DNA of 46,490 nucleotides from Planctomycetota bacterium (lineage in GTDB: Bacteria; Planctomycetota; UBA1135), in contig JAJFFB010000075.1 in assembly GCA_021776925.1 (NCBI GenBank), forward strand, positions 1 through 46,490, read 5' to 3'. Positions within the stretch are counted from its first letter, which is position 1. The number at the start of each line of letters is the position of its first letter. The translations under genes and the position numbers were made by a program. Shown piece by piece: positions 1 through 9,402 of this stretch. The notes below the pieces were generated by a model, which made no database searches, had not been told where the DNA came from, and saw only the letters and a list, made by a program, of their open reading frames with translations.

Positions 1-80
1 TGGGGCAGTGGGTGTTGGGACAGAAGGTGGGACGAAAGGCCATGGCGTGCTCCGGGTGCGGGGACACCTGGAAGACGCAG

Positions 81-115
81 ACAGGGCCGGAACGTTACGT
101 CCCGGCCCTGTTTTT
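81..115 (+). terminator. Rho-independent terminator of a gene left of the window
   Basis: A perfect 10-bp inverted repeat (ACAGGGCCGG at 81-90, CCGGCCCTGT at 102-111) encloses a short loop and runs into five T on the + strand (111-115). This is the classic intrinsic terminator layout for a + strand transcript. No complete gene precedes it in the window, so it probably ends a gene lying off the left edge. The complementary strand has no T-tract after the stem, so it is less likely to stop transcription of the gene at 139-1731, which runs toward it. Confidence 0.75.
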
Positions 116-138
116 GCGGCCACCGAAGGGGGCCAGAT

Positions 139-1731
139 TCACTGGAGTGTTGTGTTTAACACCTCACTAACCCGGCATCCCCGGACATCAAAAGCCTGCA
201 ACAAGATCGTGAACCCGCTCGCCCCCCCTGGAATCATCTGCGAAACCGCTGCCTGTCCAACTCCATCAGCATTGACACGGTCGATCAAGACTGCACCCTG
301 GATTTCGAACCCTATTCCGGGGCAAATGACCTGCAAGGAGGTGAAGCCGGCAGAAAACCCATAAACAAATGCCACACCCGATTTGGGCGTGGCCCCAACA
401 CACGAAAGTGTATTCACCACACCAGCTTGGTTCGGGGACAGAGTCAGTTGAAATTCAGGGAAGAAGTACACATAAACGGATCCTCCCTCCTGCGACCCAG
501 GAGTGCTGACTTCGGTGGGAGTACCAATGACCAGCTTGCCTTCGGTTGAGGTATCCAAGCTGTACCCAAAGGATGAACTATTTGGAATGGCGTAAAGGCT
601 GGTCCACTCTTCCAATTGACGATAGGCCAGGTCGTCCGCATGCCACCTCAGACCGTGGACAATTCCCTCGAGGATATTCCCGGCAAAAGGGTTACCGACC
701 TGGATCTTGGGACCGTTGATCCGGATATCGTTGCCGAAGTTCCCTCCGGTCCATGAGTTCTGCGGCAGGAGGCCCTGGGTTTCACTCCAGATCCCGGTTC
801 CTCCATCACGTTCGAATAGGTAACTTTTACCAGACTCGGTTTCGACACCTACGGTGAAGCCGCTGGCGCCAGCAACAAGCTGCTCACCGACGAGATCCAC
901 GCTGACGCCGAGGTTGGCGGGGGTAGAACTGGTTCCTTTGTCGGAAGCTTCCAATTTGTCGATCTCGCTCCAGGAACCCGCACCCGCGTTGTACTCGATC
1001 AGGTAGAGCGCTCCCTCACCGCTTCCATGACCGGGAGCTCCGACCACCAGCAGGTCGCCGTCGAGGGAAATGGAACTGCCGAACAGATCGCCGACGGCAG
1101 CGTCACTGGCTTGCAGTGCTGCTTCGTGGCTCCAGGACGAGAGGCCGGAATCAAATCGAAAAACGTGAACGGTTCCGGCGTTTGAAGAGGAGGGAGCCCC
1201 CGCAATCAGGAGATCAGAACCCAACAGGACGGAACTTCCGAGAGCGTCCCCAACGGCAGGAATCGGGGCGAACAGTTCATCTTCCAGGATCCAACTGGTG
1301 GTGCCGGAGTCCCAGGTGTATAGGTAGACCGAACCCTCGTCGCCCGAGGCTCCATCCTGTCCGGAAGACCCAATGGCCACCCGGTCTGCCAGTACGTCGA
1401 CGGCGCCGCCGAATCCGTCATCCGCTTCGCCGTTCGCTGCGGTGATCTTGCCACTCTCCATCCACTGGCTGGCTCCTCCGTCAAAATCGAAGACGTAGGC
1501 TGCTCCGGCATTGCTGGCCACGGAATCCTGGCCAGGGGCACCGGCGATCAATCGCGTGGTGTCGACCGCAACGTCATGCCCGAAACGGTCATCAAGCGCA
1601 ACATCGGAAGAAACAAGTCTCTGCTCTTGATTTGCCTGCGCTAATGCCAAGTCCATGCATGGAAAAAGCACCGCACTGAGGGCAACCGTAGAGAAGAGGG
1701 TGGAAGGGCGCAACAGGGAGAAAAACCTCAT
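139..1731 (-). CDS. Secreted FG-GAP (integrin-alpha-like) beta-propeller protein
   Basis: A 530-residue exported protein. Residues 1 to about 33 form a signal peptide (Arg near the start, hydrophobic core, Ala-rich cleavage region ending AQA). Seven repeats follow, each with an FG/LG turn and a later 'GAP'-like triplet (for example DDRFGHDVAV ... LIAGAPGQDS, GDALGSSVLL ... LIAGAPSSS, GDLFGSSISL ... LVVGAPGHGS). Seven repeats fit one seven-bladed propeller of the FG-GAP type. The last ~60 residues form a separate small module beginning CPGIGFEIQG with a conserved ADG-G-A and P-ASG pattern and a late Cys. The same module recurs in the fragment at 20039-20407 and, more distantly, in the CotH protein at 4305-6704. 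No catalytic residues are recognisable. A role in surface adhesion or matrix is inferred from the fold only. Confidence 0.85.
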   Translation of the reverse strand: MRFFSLLRPSTLFSTVALSAVLFPCMDLALAQANQEQRLVSSDVALDDRFGHDVAVDTTRLIAGAPGQDSVASNAGAAYVFDFDGGASQWMESGKITAANGEADDGFGGAVDVLADRVAIGSSGQDGASGDEGSVYLYTWDSGTTSWILEDELFAPIPAVGDALGSSVLLGSDLLIAGAPSSSNAGTVHVFRFDSGLSSWSHEAALQASDAAVGDLFGSSISLDGDLLVVGAPGHGSGEGALYLIEYNAGAGSWSEIDKLEASDKGTSSTPANLGVSVDLVGEQLVAGASGFTVGVETESGKSYLFERDGGTGIWSETQGLLPQNSWTGGNFGNDIRINGPKIQVGNPFAGNILEGIVHGLRWHADDLAYRQLEEWTSLYAIPNSSSFGYSLDTSTEGKLVIGTPTEVSTPGSQEGGSVYVYFFPEFQLTLSPNQAGVVNTLSCVGATPKSGVAFVYGFSAGFTSLQVICPGIGFEIQGAVLIDRVNADGVGQAAVSQMIPGGASGFTILLQAFDVRGCRVSEVLNTTLQ

Positions 1732-1983
1732 GGATCAGCAAAGAAGCGGAGGAGGGGCTTGGTGGGGCTGGACAGGGTGGGGCAGATCAAAACGAATGGG
1801 TTCTTGGCTGAACCCCGGCAGGTTGATCTTGGCAAAGGGCCATTCAAGGATGTCGGTGTACGCATCCTGCGGTAGGACCAACCCGGAAGCCTAAGGGTTC
1901 CAGGGTGTTCCGGGATCCTTATTCATCCAACGGCAGTTTGGCTGAAAAACCGGATCGAAAGCCGCAAAAGTACCATTGGGATC

Positions 1984-3273
1984 ATGATCCAGGGCCACCC
2001 TGACGACGCTCGAGCGGCGGTTTTACCTGGTGCCCGAGGGGTCCGGCCCTGGCGCCAGCGGCCCGGTTCCGCCCGCTCGGAGGGTTGTCATCGGCCGCTC
2101 CGCCGAGGGACGTGGCTCCTCGTCTCGGCGGTCCTGCTGATGGCGGCTTGCGTAAACCCGATGGAAGGCAATGATCCTCCAGTCCTGGAGCGCATCCAGG
2201 TGGACGCAGAGGGATCTGGCTTTGTCGGCGCCGATTCAGCCACAGTCCTGCGGCCTTGGGGATTCAACTACGATCACGACCGGGACGGTCGCCTGCTCGA
2301 AGACTATTGGCAGGATGAATGGCCCACGGTAATCGAGGATTTTAAAGAGATGGCCGTTTTGGGCGCCAACGTGGTCCGGGTGCATTTGCAATTCGCCAGA
2401 TTCATGGAATCTCCGACGCGCCCACGTGCTCGCGCCCTGGCCCGCCTCGCTGACCTGATCGAGCTGGCAGAGACAACCGGACTCTATCTCGACGTGACCG
2501 GCCTTGGCTGTTATCACGCGGCGGACGTTCCGGATTGGTATGACGCGCTTGCAGTGGCGGAGCGGTGGCAGGCACAAGCGTGTTTCTGGGAGGCCATAGC
2601 CCAGGCCTGCGCCGGCAGCACCGCGGTCTTCTGCTACGACCTGATGAACGAACCGATCCTCCCTGGCAGGGGCGAAACCGCCGATGACTGGCTTGCCGGG
2701 GCATTTGCCGGCAGCCACTTCGTGCAACGCATTTGTCTGGACCTGGAAGGGCGGTCGCGCATCGAGGTGGCTCGCGCCTGGGTGCAGTTGTTGACCGACT
2801 CGATTCGTCGCCACGATCCCGACGCGATGATCACAGTTGGGGTGATTCCCTGGGCTTTTCATTTCCCAGGGGCGGCTCCGATTTTCTATGACCCGAGTAT
2901 CCGACCGCTGCTAGATTTCGTCTGCGTACACGTGTACCCGGAACGAGGTAAGGCTGAGGAAGCGGCCGCCATTTTGAAGAGGTATGAATTTGGAATGCCC
3001 CTGGTCGTGGAGGAGGTTTTCCCCCTGCGTTGTGATTTGGATGAACTTACCGTGTTCCTGGATCGCACCAGTGACTTCCGCGACGGAGCGATCAGTTTTT
3101 ATTGGGGCACCACGCCAGACCAGCTTGCCGAAGGAAAGCCCAGCATCGGCGACGCGATCCTGCGATCGTGGCTGCTGTTCTTCCAGCAACGAGCGAAGTT
3201 AAATGCTGCAGCTGCCGGGCATGGTGGCGTTGGATCGGGTGGCGTTGGGCAGGGGTATGCTCCGATTCGATGA
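1984..3273 (+). CDS. GH5-like glycoside hydrolase lipoprotein
   Basis: A 429-residue predicted lipoprotein. A hydrophobic stretch ending in the lipobox LMAAC sits at residues ~44-57, which makes the N-region unusually long if ATG 1984 is used. The internal ATG at 2140 falls inside the lipobox, so I kept 1984. The mature part resembles the clan A (alpha/beta)8 barrel of family 5 hydrolases: WGFNYDHD near the start, NVVRVHLQF on an early strand, LMNEP with the likely acid/base Glu223, and VVEEVFPL with a likely nucleophile Glu at 343/344. A retaining mannanase- or glucanase-type reaction is plausible, but the substrate cannot be read from the sequence. The stop codon overlaps the start of the next gene by 4 bp (ATGA), implying translational coupling. 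Confidence 0.75.
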   Translation: MIQGHPDDARAAVLPGARGVRPWRQRPGSARSEGCHRPLRRGTWLLVSAVLLMAACVNPMEGNDPPVLERIQVDAEGSGFVGADSATVLRPWGFNYDHDRDGRLLEDYWQDEWPTVIEDFKEMAVLGANVVRVHLQFARFMESPTRPRARALARLADLIELAETTGLYLDVTGLGCYHAADVPDWYDALAVAERWQAQACFWEAIAQACAGSTAVFCYDLMNEPILPGRGETADDWLAGAFAGSHFVQRICLDLEGRSRIEVARAWVQLLTDSIRRHDPDAMITVGVIPWAFHFPGAAPIFYDPSIRPLLDFVCVHVYPERGKAEEAAAILKRYEFGMPLVVEEVFPLRCDLDELTVFLDRTSDFRDGAISFYWGTTPDQLAEGKPSIGDAILRSWLLFFQQRAKLNAAAAGHGGVGSGGVGQGYAPIR

Positions 3274-3935
3274 ATTACCCCATTGGGTTGCTGGATCGGG
3301 AAGCGAGGGTGGCGCCTTTGTTTGGGGACCAATTGGTTGGCGAGCCCCATCTCTTTGATTTCAGTTCGGCCAATCCGAACACGCTGGATTTCAACCCTGC
3401 TGACTTTGATGAATTCCAGGCCAGAGTGTTCGGTGAGTTGAGGGCTGCGAAAAGGACCTGGGGTGTCGGCCTCTATCTTGAGGAGCGTCGCCAACTCTTG
3501 CGCAAATTCCCGCAGATGATTGCCGAGGATCGCGTGTTCCACGTCGGACTCGACATCGTCGTTCCGGAGGGTTTCTCGCTTCATGCCCCACTCGATGCTG
3601 TGGTTTTTGCGCTCGGCATGGACGCAGGCGCCGGTAACTACGGAGGCTACGTGATCCTGCAACACGATTCACTGGGCGTTCCCTTCTTTTCCTTCTACGG
3701 CCATTTGAATTCCAACCACTGCGTCGGCGTCGGTGACCGGGTTGCCGCCGGCGCGCCATTCGCCAGCATCGGCGCGCGCGAAGACAGTGGGAATTGGTTC
3801 ACCCATACCCACTTGCAGATCCTGACTGAATCCGCGATTGCGGCGGGCAGACTTACTCAGGGGTATGTGCGGGCGGCAGATCTTTTTAAAATCGATGGGC
3901 TTTTCCCTTCACCCTATCCAATGTTCCGCTATTAG
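3270..3935 (+). CDS. M23 (LytM-type) metallopeptidase family protein
   Basis: A 221-residue protein. The frame is open upstream to 3102, but ATG 3270 overlaps the TGA of the GH5-like gene (ATGA), which is the economical start. The C-terminal half has the zinc-site signatures of M23 peptidases: H-x3-D in HVGLDIVVPEG, FYGHLNS in the middle, and H-x-H in THTHLQIL. Known M23 enzymes cut peptide cross-links in peptidoglycan or short peptides. No signal peptide or membrane segment is visible in this start choice, so either it acts in the cytoplasm or it is exported by another route. The ~90-residue N-terminal part (GEPHLFDFSSANP) is not a domain I can name. Coupling with the GH5-like lipoprotein suggests co-expression, but I cannot deduce a joint pathway. 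Confidence 0.8.
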   Translation: MNYPIGLLDREARVAPLFGDQLVGEPHLFDFSSANPNTLDFNPADFDEFQARVFGELRAAKRTWGVGLYLEERRQLLRKFPQMIAEDRVFHVGLDIVVPEGFSLHAPLDAVVFALGMDAGAGNYGGYVILQHDSLGVPFFSFYGHLNSNHCVGVGDRVAAGAPFASIGAREDSGNWFTHTHLQILTESAIAAGRLTQGYVRAADLFKIDGLFPSPYPMFRY

Positions 3936-4304
3936 GTTCCAAGTGCGCTCCTAGGCCGTTGATAATGTGCTTTCGTGGCTTGGCGAGTGGTTTCGTCTTC
4001 CTGCAAGGAAGCGGGTTCGGCCCCTATCCGTGGATAGGAGCGGGCTCTGCTGACGCCGCAGGTAGGCGAAAGCACCGCCGATGCGCGGAATGACTTTGTC
4101 CACTGTCAGTTAACGGCCCGGTCAATCCGCGGAGCTCGAGTCGGGCTTCAACTAGGTTGGCAGATGGGTTGAAAACCGTGAAGGTGTAACGGCCATCCAG
4201 TTGTACGGCCGCAGCCACCTGTTCTGACGGGTGCTGCGCTGCCGGGTGCTACGCTGCCAAGTGCTGCGTCGCTGGTGGTAATGCCAGGAGCAGGAGCCTG
4301 GGCG
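3936..4304. other. Intergenic stretch between convergent genes
   Basis: 369 bases between the M23-type gene (+) and the CotH gene (-). It contains a perfect 7-bp inverted repeat with a 2-nt loop (CCTATCC/GGATAGG, 4023-4038) without a T-tract, and the 15-bp triple repeat at 4231-4275. A 64-codon frame on the minus strand (4024-4218, GTG start, preceded by an in-frame TAG) includes a run reading QLDGRYTFTVFNPSAN. It has no visible ribosome binding site and no family I recognise, so I do not call it a gene. Confidence 0.5.
4231..4275. repeat. Three tandem imperfect 15-bp repeats
   Basis: Three adjacent 15-base units: GTGCTGCGCTGCCGG, GTGCTACGCTGCCAA and GTGCTGCGTCGCTGG. They share the core GTGCTrCG and lie in the intergenic region downstream of the CotH gene. 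The copy number is low and the function is unknown; replication slippage is sufficient to explain it. Confidence 0.5.
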
Positions 4305-6704
4305 TCAGGGGCAAATCACAACTTCCAGGCCGTGGCTGGCCACAGGTGCGGTGCCGCGAGCGCCGGCCTGCAGGTAGAAGCTCTTGCCGATCAAACCGGC
4401 CTGCGGAGGAATGGACAGATCCATCGAAGCTGCGCCACTGCCGTCTGCGGTCAAGGTGAATTGATTAATGCCATTGCCGATCAACAGACTCAGGCCGGAG
4501 AGATGATCGTCATGGACCACCGCGGCAACGCCCAACAACAGCTGCAGGCTTTGGCCGGCGCCGAAACCACCCACACGGATGCTGACGGTGTTGCCGGGGC
4601 GGGGGTCCCCAAGCAAAGTGATGGAAGCGGTGTTGCGCGCGCCATCCAGTGCGTCGTAGGCACGCACACCACAAGTGAGATCGTTGCTCGCGGCCGGCGT
4701 CGGCGTGGGCAGGGTCACCCACAGAGGCTGGCTGTCCCCCAGGCGCGCGGTGGAGACGTCGGCTTCCTGGGCACCGAAAGAAAGGTAGTCGAGAAGGGTC
4801 ACACCGTCAGCAGCGTATAGGGCGACTTCTTCCCCGCCGAAGGAGAGCTTGAAACTGGCGTGCAATGGCCCGTCGAGGGGTTCATTGTCAGCCCAGATCA
4901 GCAAGGTGCCCTCGGCGCCCAGACTGGTACCGGCTGGAATCTCCCACTTCTGCGGCACGTTCAGGTCATCGCTCAGCCACATTCCGGACAAGTCCATCGC
5001 GGCCTGCCCATGGTTGTGCAGTTCAATCCAATCCTCGTGTTCGCCAGCCTCGTCGGTCGGCCCGTTGTTGTTACGCGCCACCACTTCATTCAGCAACACG
5101 TCACTGTCGCCGGCGGACCAGAGCACGTCGAAGGTCATCGGACCGTGGCTGGCCGCGTCGGGGGCGAAGGTCATGGCGAAACTATTGGTGCACTTGGCGC
5201 GGAAGAAATATTCCACCCGGTCAGCGAAGCCAAAGGCTGCCACGTCGCGGCCGTAAAGGCCGTCGTTGGCTGCGCCATCTCCATTGAGGCCGTCATCGAG
5301 AAGCTTCAGGGACTTGAAAACTCCCGCCACCCGGTAATAAACGTAGACCGCCTTGATCGGATCATTGGCGTTCTCGACTCGCGCCCAGAACTGCACGCGA
5401 TCGTTCGAGGTGGGCTGCGCGGGACTATGCCCGAACTCCAAGTACTGTGGCCTTTCTACTGCGAGCAAGGAGTGCGTATCAAGGAAGTCGTGGCGGTTGG
5501 CGACGTAGTTCTTCAACGAATTCACCCCGTTGATCCAGGTGCTGTGGTTGATCGCCAGGCGGGTGTCAATCTGTACCTCGGCGTCGATCAGGGCCTGCAA
5601 TGCGTTGATCTCGGCGTGTAAGTCAGCCGGATCCAGGGCATGATCGACGATGGCGCGCATGTGGGCCAGGTATTCCTGCCGCAGCACCCCACCCTTGACC
5701 AGCTTTGACATCAATGGACGATTGCCGTCGTTGACTCCGGCGGTGGGCGAATGGCTCCAAGGTGAGTTGCCGTAATTGCCGAAGGCCATGTTGTTGTCCC
5801 ACGGCAGGATCGCCAGTCGATCATGACGGGGATCGTGATAAAGGTAGTAATTGCGCCCGGAATCGTAATAGGAGTCCAAGGTGCAGATCGCATTGTTCAA
5901 CGCCAGGTGCCACAGCGCATTGTCGGTGTCGAAGAGCGGATCGAGCGCATCGACCAGAAGATCCGACTGAGTGTTGTTCAATACGTCAATTGCGGCGAGC
6001 ACGTCGAGGTGGTGGCCAGGATCCAACTCGCGGTTTTTCAACTCATAGGCGATTTCGGCGCGGGGCAAGGACCCGGACAGATCCTGCAGAGCGAGGTCGC
6101 GGTGTGGCGGCGGTGGGTCCAGGGTGTCGGGCCAAAAATCGGGGGGAACCGCTTTGTAACGAAACCCATCGCCATCTCCGAACCAGCGCTCGCTGAATTT
6201 TCCCCCGATGTGCTCGACGCTGGTGTAAATGCCGTAGTTGTCACCATTGATCACGACCTTGACGAAATTGGCGCGCGAGGATGGGGTGAACTTGTTCAGC
6301 ACCTTGTAGGCGATGACCTCGCGCATCAGGCTGTTGTCGGCCCACTGGTTGTTCAGGATCAGTTTGGAGTTGCCCAGGACCTCCTGATCAACACCAAAGA
6401 CCTTGAGGTCGATGTTGAACGGCTTTTTTTCGCCGCTCTGGGTCAGCCAATAGCTCGAGTTGCCCTTGTAACGCACCCCCACGTTGGGATAGACCACCCC
6501 ATCGACGGCCAGGTCCGCAGCAATGTAGGCCTGTAGGCCCGCTGCCTTGTTGTCCTTCAGTTGGGTCTCCCAGTCGCTCTGGGCAAATTGCAGTTCGATG
6601 GTGCGGAGGACGCCGCGGTCGTAGAAATCCTGGGCCAAACCTGCCCCACCGAGGCCAAGGCACAACAAGAGAGTGAGGAGTATGGAAGGGCGAGGACCAA
6701 GCAT
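4305..6704 (-). CDS. Secreted CotH-kinase-family protein with lamin-tail domain
   Basis: A 799-residue exported protein with signal peptide at residues 1-24 (ends GLAQ). Residues ~28-400 match the CotH family: GVRYKGNSSYW, a PFNIDLKVFG strand, LNNQWADNSLMRE, YGIYTSVEHIGGKF, then the conserved ILPWDNNMAFGNYG. CotH of Bacillus spores is an atypical protein kinase, and bacterial homologues with this layout are common in Planctomycetota. A lamin-tail domain follows at ~530-660 (LLNEVVARNN, EDWIELHNHG, GMWLSDD, SFGGEEVALY). The last ~70 residues (FTLTADGSGAASMDLSIPP ... YLQAGA) resemble the small C-terminal module of the FG-GAP protein at 139-1731. It may phosphorylate or scaffold surface proteins; substrate unknown. 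No neighbour is co-oriented close by. Confidence 0.87.
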   Translation of the reverse strand: MLGPRPSILLTLLLCLGLGGAGLAQDFYDRGVLRTIELQFAQSDWETQLKDNKAAGLQAYIAADLAVDGVVYPNVGVRYKGNSSYWLTQSGEKKPFNIDLKVFGVDQEVLGNSKLILNNQWADNSLMREVIAYKVLNKFTPSSRANFVKVVINGDNYGIYTSVEHIGGKFSERWFGDGDGFRYKAVPPDFWPDTLDPPPPHRDLALQDLSGSLPRAEIAYELKNRELDPGHHLDVLAAIDVLNNTQSDLLVDALDPLFDTDNALWHLALNNAICTLDSYYDSGRNYYLYHDPRHDRLAILPWDNNMAFGNYGNSPWSHSPTAGVNDGNRPLMSKLVKGGVLRQEYLAHMRAIVDHALDPADLHAEINALQALIDAEVQIDTRLAINHSTWINGVNSLKNYVANRHDFLDTHSLLAVERPQYLEFGHSPAQPTSNDRVQFWARVENANDPIKAVYVYYRVAGVFKSLKLLDDGLNGDGAANDGLYGRDVAAFGFADRVEYFFRAKCTNSFAMTFAPDAASHGPMTFDVLWSAGDSDVLLNEVVARNNNGPTDEAGEHEDWIELHNHGQAAMDLSGMWLSDDLNVPQKWEIPAGTSLGAEGTLLIWADNEPLDGPLHASFKLSFGGEEVALYAADGVTLLDYLSFGAQEADVSTARLGDSQPLWVTLPTPTPAASNDLTCGVRAYDALDGARNTASITLLGDPRPGNTVSIRVGGFGAGQSLQLLLGVAAVVHDDHLSGLSLLIGNGINQFTLTADGSGAASMDLSIPPQAGLIGKSFYLQAGARGTAPVASHGLEVVICP

Positions 6705-6867
6705 GCGCCATGAATCCTGCCATACGAGTGCTCATTGCAGGCAAAAAAGATGGAATCCGTCCGTTTGCTCCTGGGAGAGCCTGCCCCCCCCAACGCGGCC
6801 TGCAGGCAGCCGAATGAGACTCACTGCAACCGTGGTCCACTCCTCTTCTAGGATGATCAACGGCACC

Positions 6868-8124
6868 ATGACCCGAGGACTTGCGCTGGCCCTGTTTTGC
6901 ATCTTGATCTGGATTGCGGCACTTCCCTTTGCGCCGGATTCCACAGACGCAGGTCGAAATCTACCGCAAGGTGTCCAGACCGGAGGCCATGAGATCCGCA
7001 GCGGTGAGCCCTCCTGCACCTCTCCTTCTGCCGCATTGAGCTCCGCACCGGCAGAGCTGGCAACGCTCTCCGGGCGGGTTTCCTTCGCGGGCCTGAATAG
7101 AGGCATCGCCCATTGGATCCGCCTCGAACGCCTGCGCCCCTGGTCTGCAAAAATAGACGGATTTCATGAATCCGAGATCCTGACCACCTCCGACCCTTCC
7201 TTTCTATTCGAAAACCTGACACCCGGAGAATACGGGCTGTCGATGAAATGGAAGGGCAAGCAAGGAGGGTGTTGCTTTCAGCGTCGGCTGTGCCTGGGCC
7301 CAGGACAGTACCTGGATCTGGGCGACATGCATTGCCACCTCGAGGGCGAGACCATGGCTTTCCTGGTGCGCTTCGTGGGCGAAGACGGGAGACACCTAGA
7401 CCCGGAGCAGGTTCTGCCCAGGGGTGGGCCAGGGCGATTGGCCCACGTCACCCTGCAAGGGCCGGTCGATTCCTCTTCGTCCGACCAGTTGGTCGGAGAG
7501 ATTTATCATGACTTCGAGGCAGGATCCGTCAACCAACTCCATGGCCTGGCGCCGGGGCGCTGGCGAGTGATCCTGGCAGACCCCGAGTTGCGCGGATCCC
7601 AGTTTCAAATGCTCAGCCAGCCGGTAGGTCCACGCGCACAAGAAGTCATCCTGCCCAGCAATACTCCGGTCGAGTTCCAGATTCCCATCATCAAAAACCA
7701 TCGGCGCATCAGCCTAAACTTCCTGGCCCCCGCCCGATCTCGTGAGCACCACTTGATCTGGGCTCGCCGCTCCCTGGCCGATACGAACGAGGACGGGCCG
7801 CACTGGTTCGCTTTCGCCGAGGTCGTTATCGATCACTCGACCGAGACCATTGACCTGCCGGTGCTCGAAGGAATCGACGTCCCTGGCCTGGTCACCGATT
7901 CGACCGGCCAGTTGAAGGAACGATGCATGGTGAGTTTCAACATCGATGAGTATCAAGGCTGGAAAGTCCCTGGCGATCGTCCCTATTCGTGTTTCACCGA
8001 TGGCGAGGGGCAGTTCCTGTTGAAGGGTGTGCCAGAAAATTCCAGGCTGCGCCATGTTGAGTCAGGGCAGCGCTTCTGGACCTCGCGGGGGCATTTGCTT
8101 CGCATCCAGCTGCCACCGGAGTGA
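6868..8124 (+). CDS. Exported protein of unknown function with carboxypeptidase-regulatory-like folds
   Basis: A 418-residue protein from ATG 6868. The frame is open upstream to 6673, but that part overlaps the CotH gene and has no export signal, whereas ATG 6868 (or 6853, 15 bases earlier) opens directly onto the hydrophobic signal/anchor GLALALFCILIWIAALPF. An AGGA lies 14 bases before 6868. The rest is beta-rich and has short patterns typical of carboxypeptidase-regulatory-like/Ig-like domains: LSGRVSFAGL, FLFENLTPGEYGLSM, NQLHGLAPGRWRVIL and FLLKGVPENSRLR. The same style is seen in the truncated gene at 44223-46490. No enzyme motif is visible. It likely sits in the periplasm or on the surface. 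Confidence 0.7.
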   Translation: MTRGLALALFCILIWIAALPFAPDSTDAGRNLPQGVQTGGHEIRSGEPSCTSPSAALSSAPAELATLSGRVSFAGLNRGIAHWIRLERLRPWSAKIDGFHESEILTTSDPSFLFENLTPGEYGLSMKWKGKQGGCCFQRRLCLGPGQYLDLGDMHCHLEGETMAFLVRFVGEDGRHLDPEQVLPRGGPGRLAHVTLQGPVDSSSSDQLVGEIYHDFEAGSVNQLHGLAPGRWRVILADPELRGSQFQMLSQPVGPRAQEVILPSNTPVEFQIPIIKNHRRISLNFLAPARSREHHLIWARRSLADTNEDGPHWFAFAEVVIDHSTETIDLPVLEGIDVPGLVTDSTGQLKERCMVSFNIDEYQGWKVPGDRPYSCFTDGEGQFLLKGVPENSRLRHVESGQRFWTSRGHLLRIQLPPE

Positions 8125-8262
8125 CTCTTTATGGGACATAGACTGCATAGCTGATCGGACATAGGGTCAAAAAAGGGAAATTGCAAGGACGCCGGTGTTC
8201 AATATTCATGCACGAATGGCCGATGGAGGGATCCACCTCCCTGGTGCGAACCGGGACATCTG

Positions 8263-9150
8263 TTGACCGTTCGCAGGCACACCGCCCCTTCCGTGACCGC
8301 CCAGAATCCCCCACCTCCTCTCTACCTCATGCACGGCATGTGGTGCACCGGGGAAACCCTGCGCGGCCTCGCCGGACCACTCAAGGAGGTCGGGTACGCG
8401 GTGCACGCCCCTACTTTGCCCGACCACGGGAGCGGATTGGATGCCGCTGCCGGTCAGCGGCTCGGCCGCACTTCATTACTGGACTACGCCGAATTCCATC
8501 TCGGACGGATCGCAGCACTGCCTCCGGGTCCGCCGCCGATTCTGATCGGACATTCGATGGGCGGCCTTCTCGCCCAGATCGTGGCCACCCGCATCCCGGT
8601 GAGCGGGGTTGCCCTGCTTGCCCCGGCAGCACCGGCGGGATTCAATCTGATCCGCACTTCCTCGATGATCGCGACCAGCCACGCGATGGCACGCTGGGGA
8701 TTCTGGCGGCGGACGCAGAAGCCACCGCGGCTGCTCGCCAACTACGGTCTGCTGCACCGCCTGCCGCGCAAACAGCGCCGCAGTGAATACGCCAGACTGG
8801 TGCAGGAATCCGGGCGCGCCTACTGGGAAATCGTCTTCTGGTTCTGGGACAAGAGCCGCGCTTCGGCGGTCGACCCGCGCCATCTGGTCGCACCGCTGCT
8901 GGTGCTGTCGGCCGAGCACGATCGCATCCTGCCGCCACGCGTGGTCGAACGCATCGCCCAGTTCTACCCGCAGTCCACCTATGAAGAACTGCCTGGCCTC
9001 GGCCACATGATGTTCGCCGAACCCGGTGGCCCGGTGGTCGCCGCTCGCCTCATGGAATGGCTAGAAGCACTGTCTTTCGGCGCCCCGCGCCGGGTGGCAC
9101 CTCAGTTGGTGCGGCCGGCCGCGGAACCCTCCAGCGAGATCGCAGCTTAG
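8263..9150 (+). CDS. Alpha/beta hydrolase
   Basis: A 295-residue protein beginning with TTG 8263; no ATG or GTG lies between the upstream region and the first strand, so the start is provisional. All elements of the alpha/beta-hydrolase fold are present: YLMHGMWCTG (oxyanion region after strand 3), the nucleophile elbow GHSMGG with Ser98, Asp220 in SAEHDRIL, and His248 in GLGHMMF. No signal peptide, so it is probably cytoplasmic. The length and cap-region layout fit the lysophospholipase/esterase-like group. The substrate cannot be inferred. It is a single gene, 139 bases after the preceding + strand gene. Confidence 0.85.
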   Translation: MTVRRHTAPSVTAQNPPPPLYLMHGMWCTGETLRGLAGPLKEVGYAVHAPTLPDHGSGLDAAAGQRLGRTSLLDYAEFHLGRIAALPPGPPPILIGHSMGGLLAQIVATRIPVSGVALLAPAAPAGFNLIRTSSMIATSHAMARWGFWRRTQKPPRLLANYGLLHRLPRKQRRSEYARLVQESGRAYWEIVFWFWDKSRASAVDPRHLVAPLLVLSAEHDRILPPRVVERIAQFYPQSTYEELPGLGHMMFAEPGGPVVAARLMEWLEALSFGAPRRVAPQLVRPAAEPSSEIAA

Positions 9151-9402
9151 CTTTCTGGATATAGACCATCCAGCACTCGGCTTCAGACTTCCCCCGCCCC
9201 CGCTCGACTAAAGGGCAGCGGGATAGGCAAGATCCAACAGTTGAATATCCGGCCCAGGAACACTGTGACAATGGCGAGGTGCCCGCCACACTTCGGTACG
9301 ATCTAGGCTGCGTACGTTTGGGTGAGTTCAGGATCTTCAACAATTGCAAGTAACCGCATCTAATTGCACCGCACAACGGATGGCAAAGGTGATAGGCACG
9401 AA

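Noticed and set aside
4860..6536. Two long + strand frames (4860-5621 and 5823-6536)
   Set aside because: Antisense to the CotH gene; their translations mirror its codons and carry no motif.
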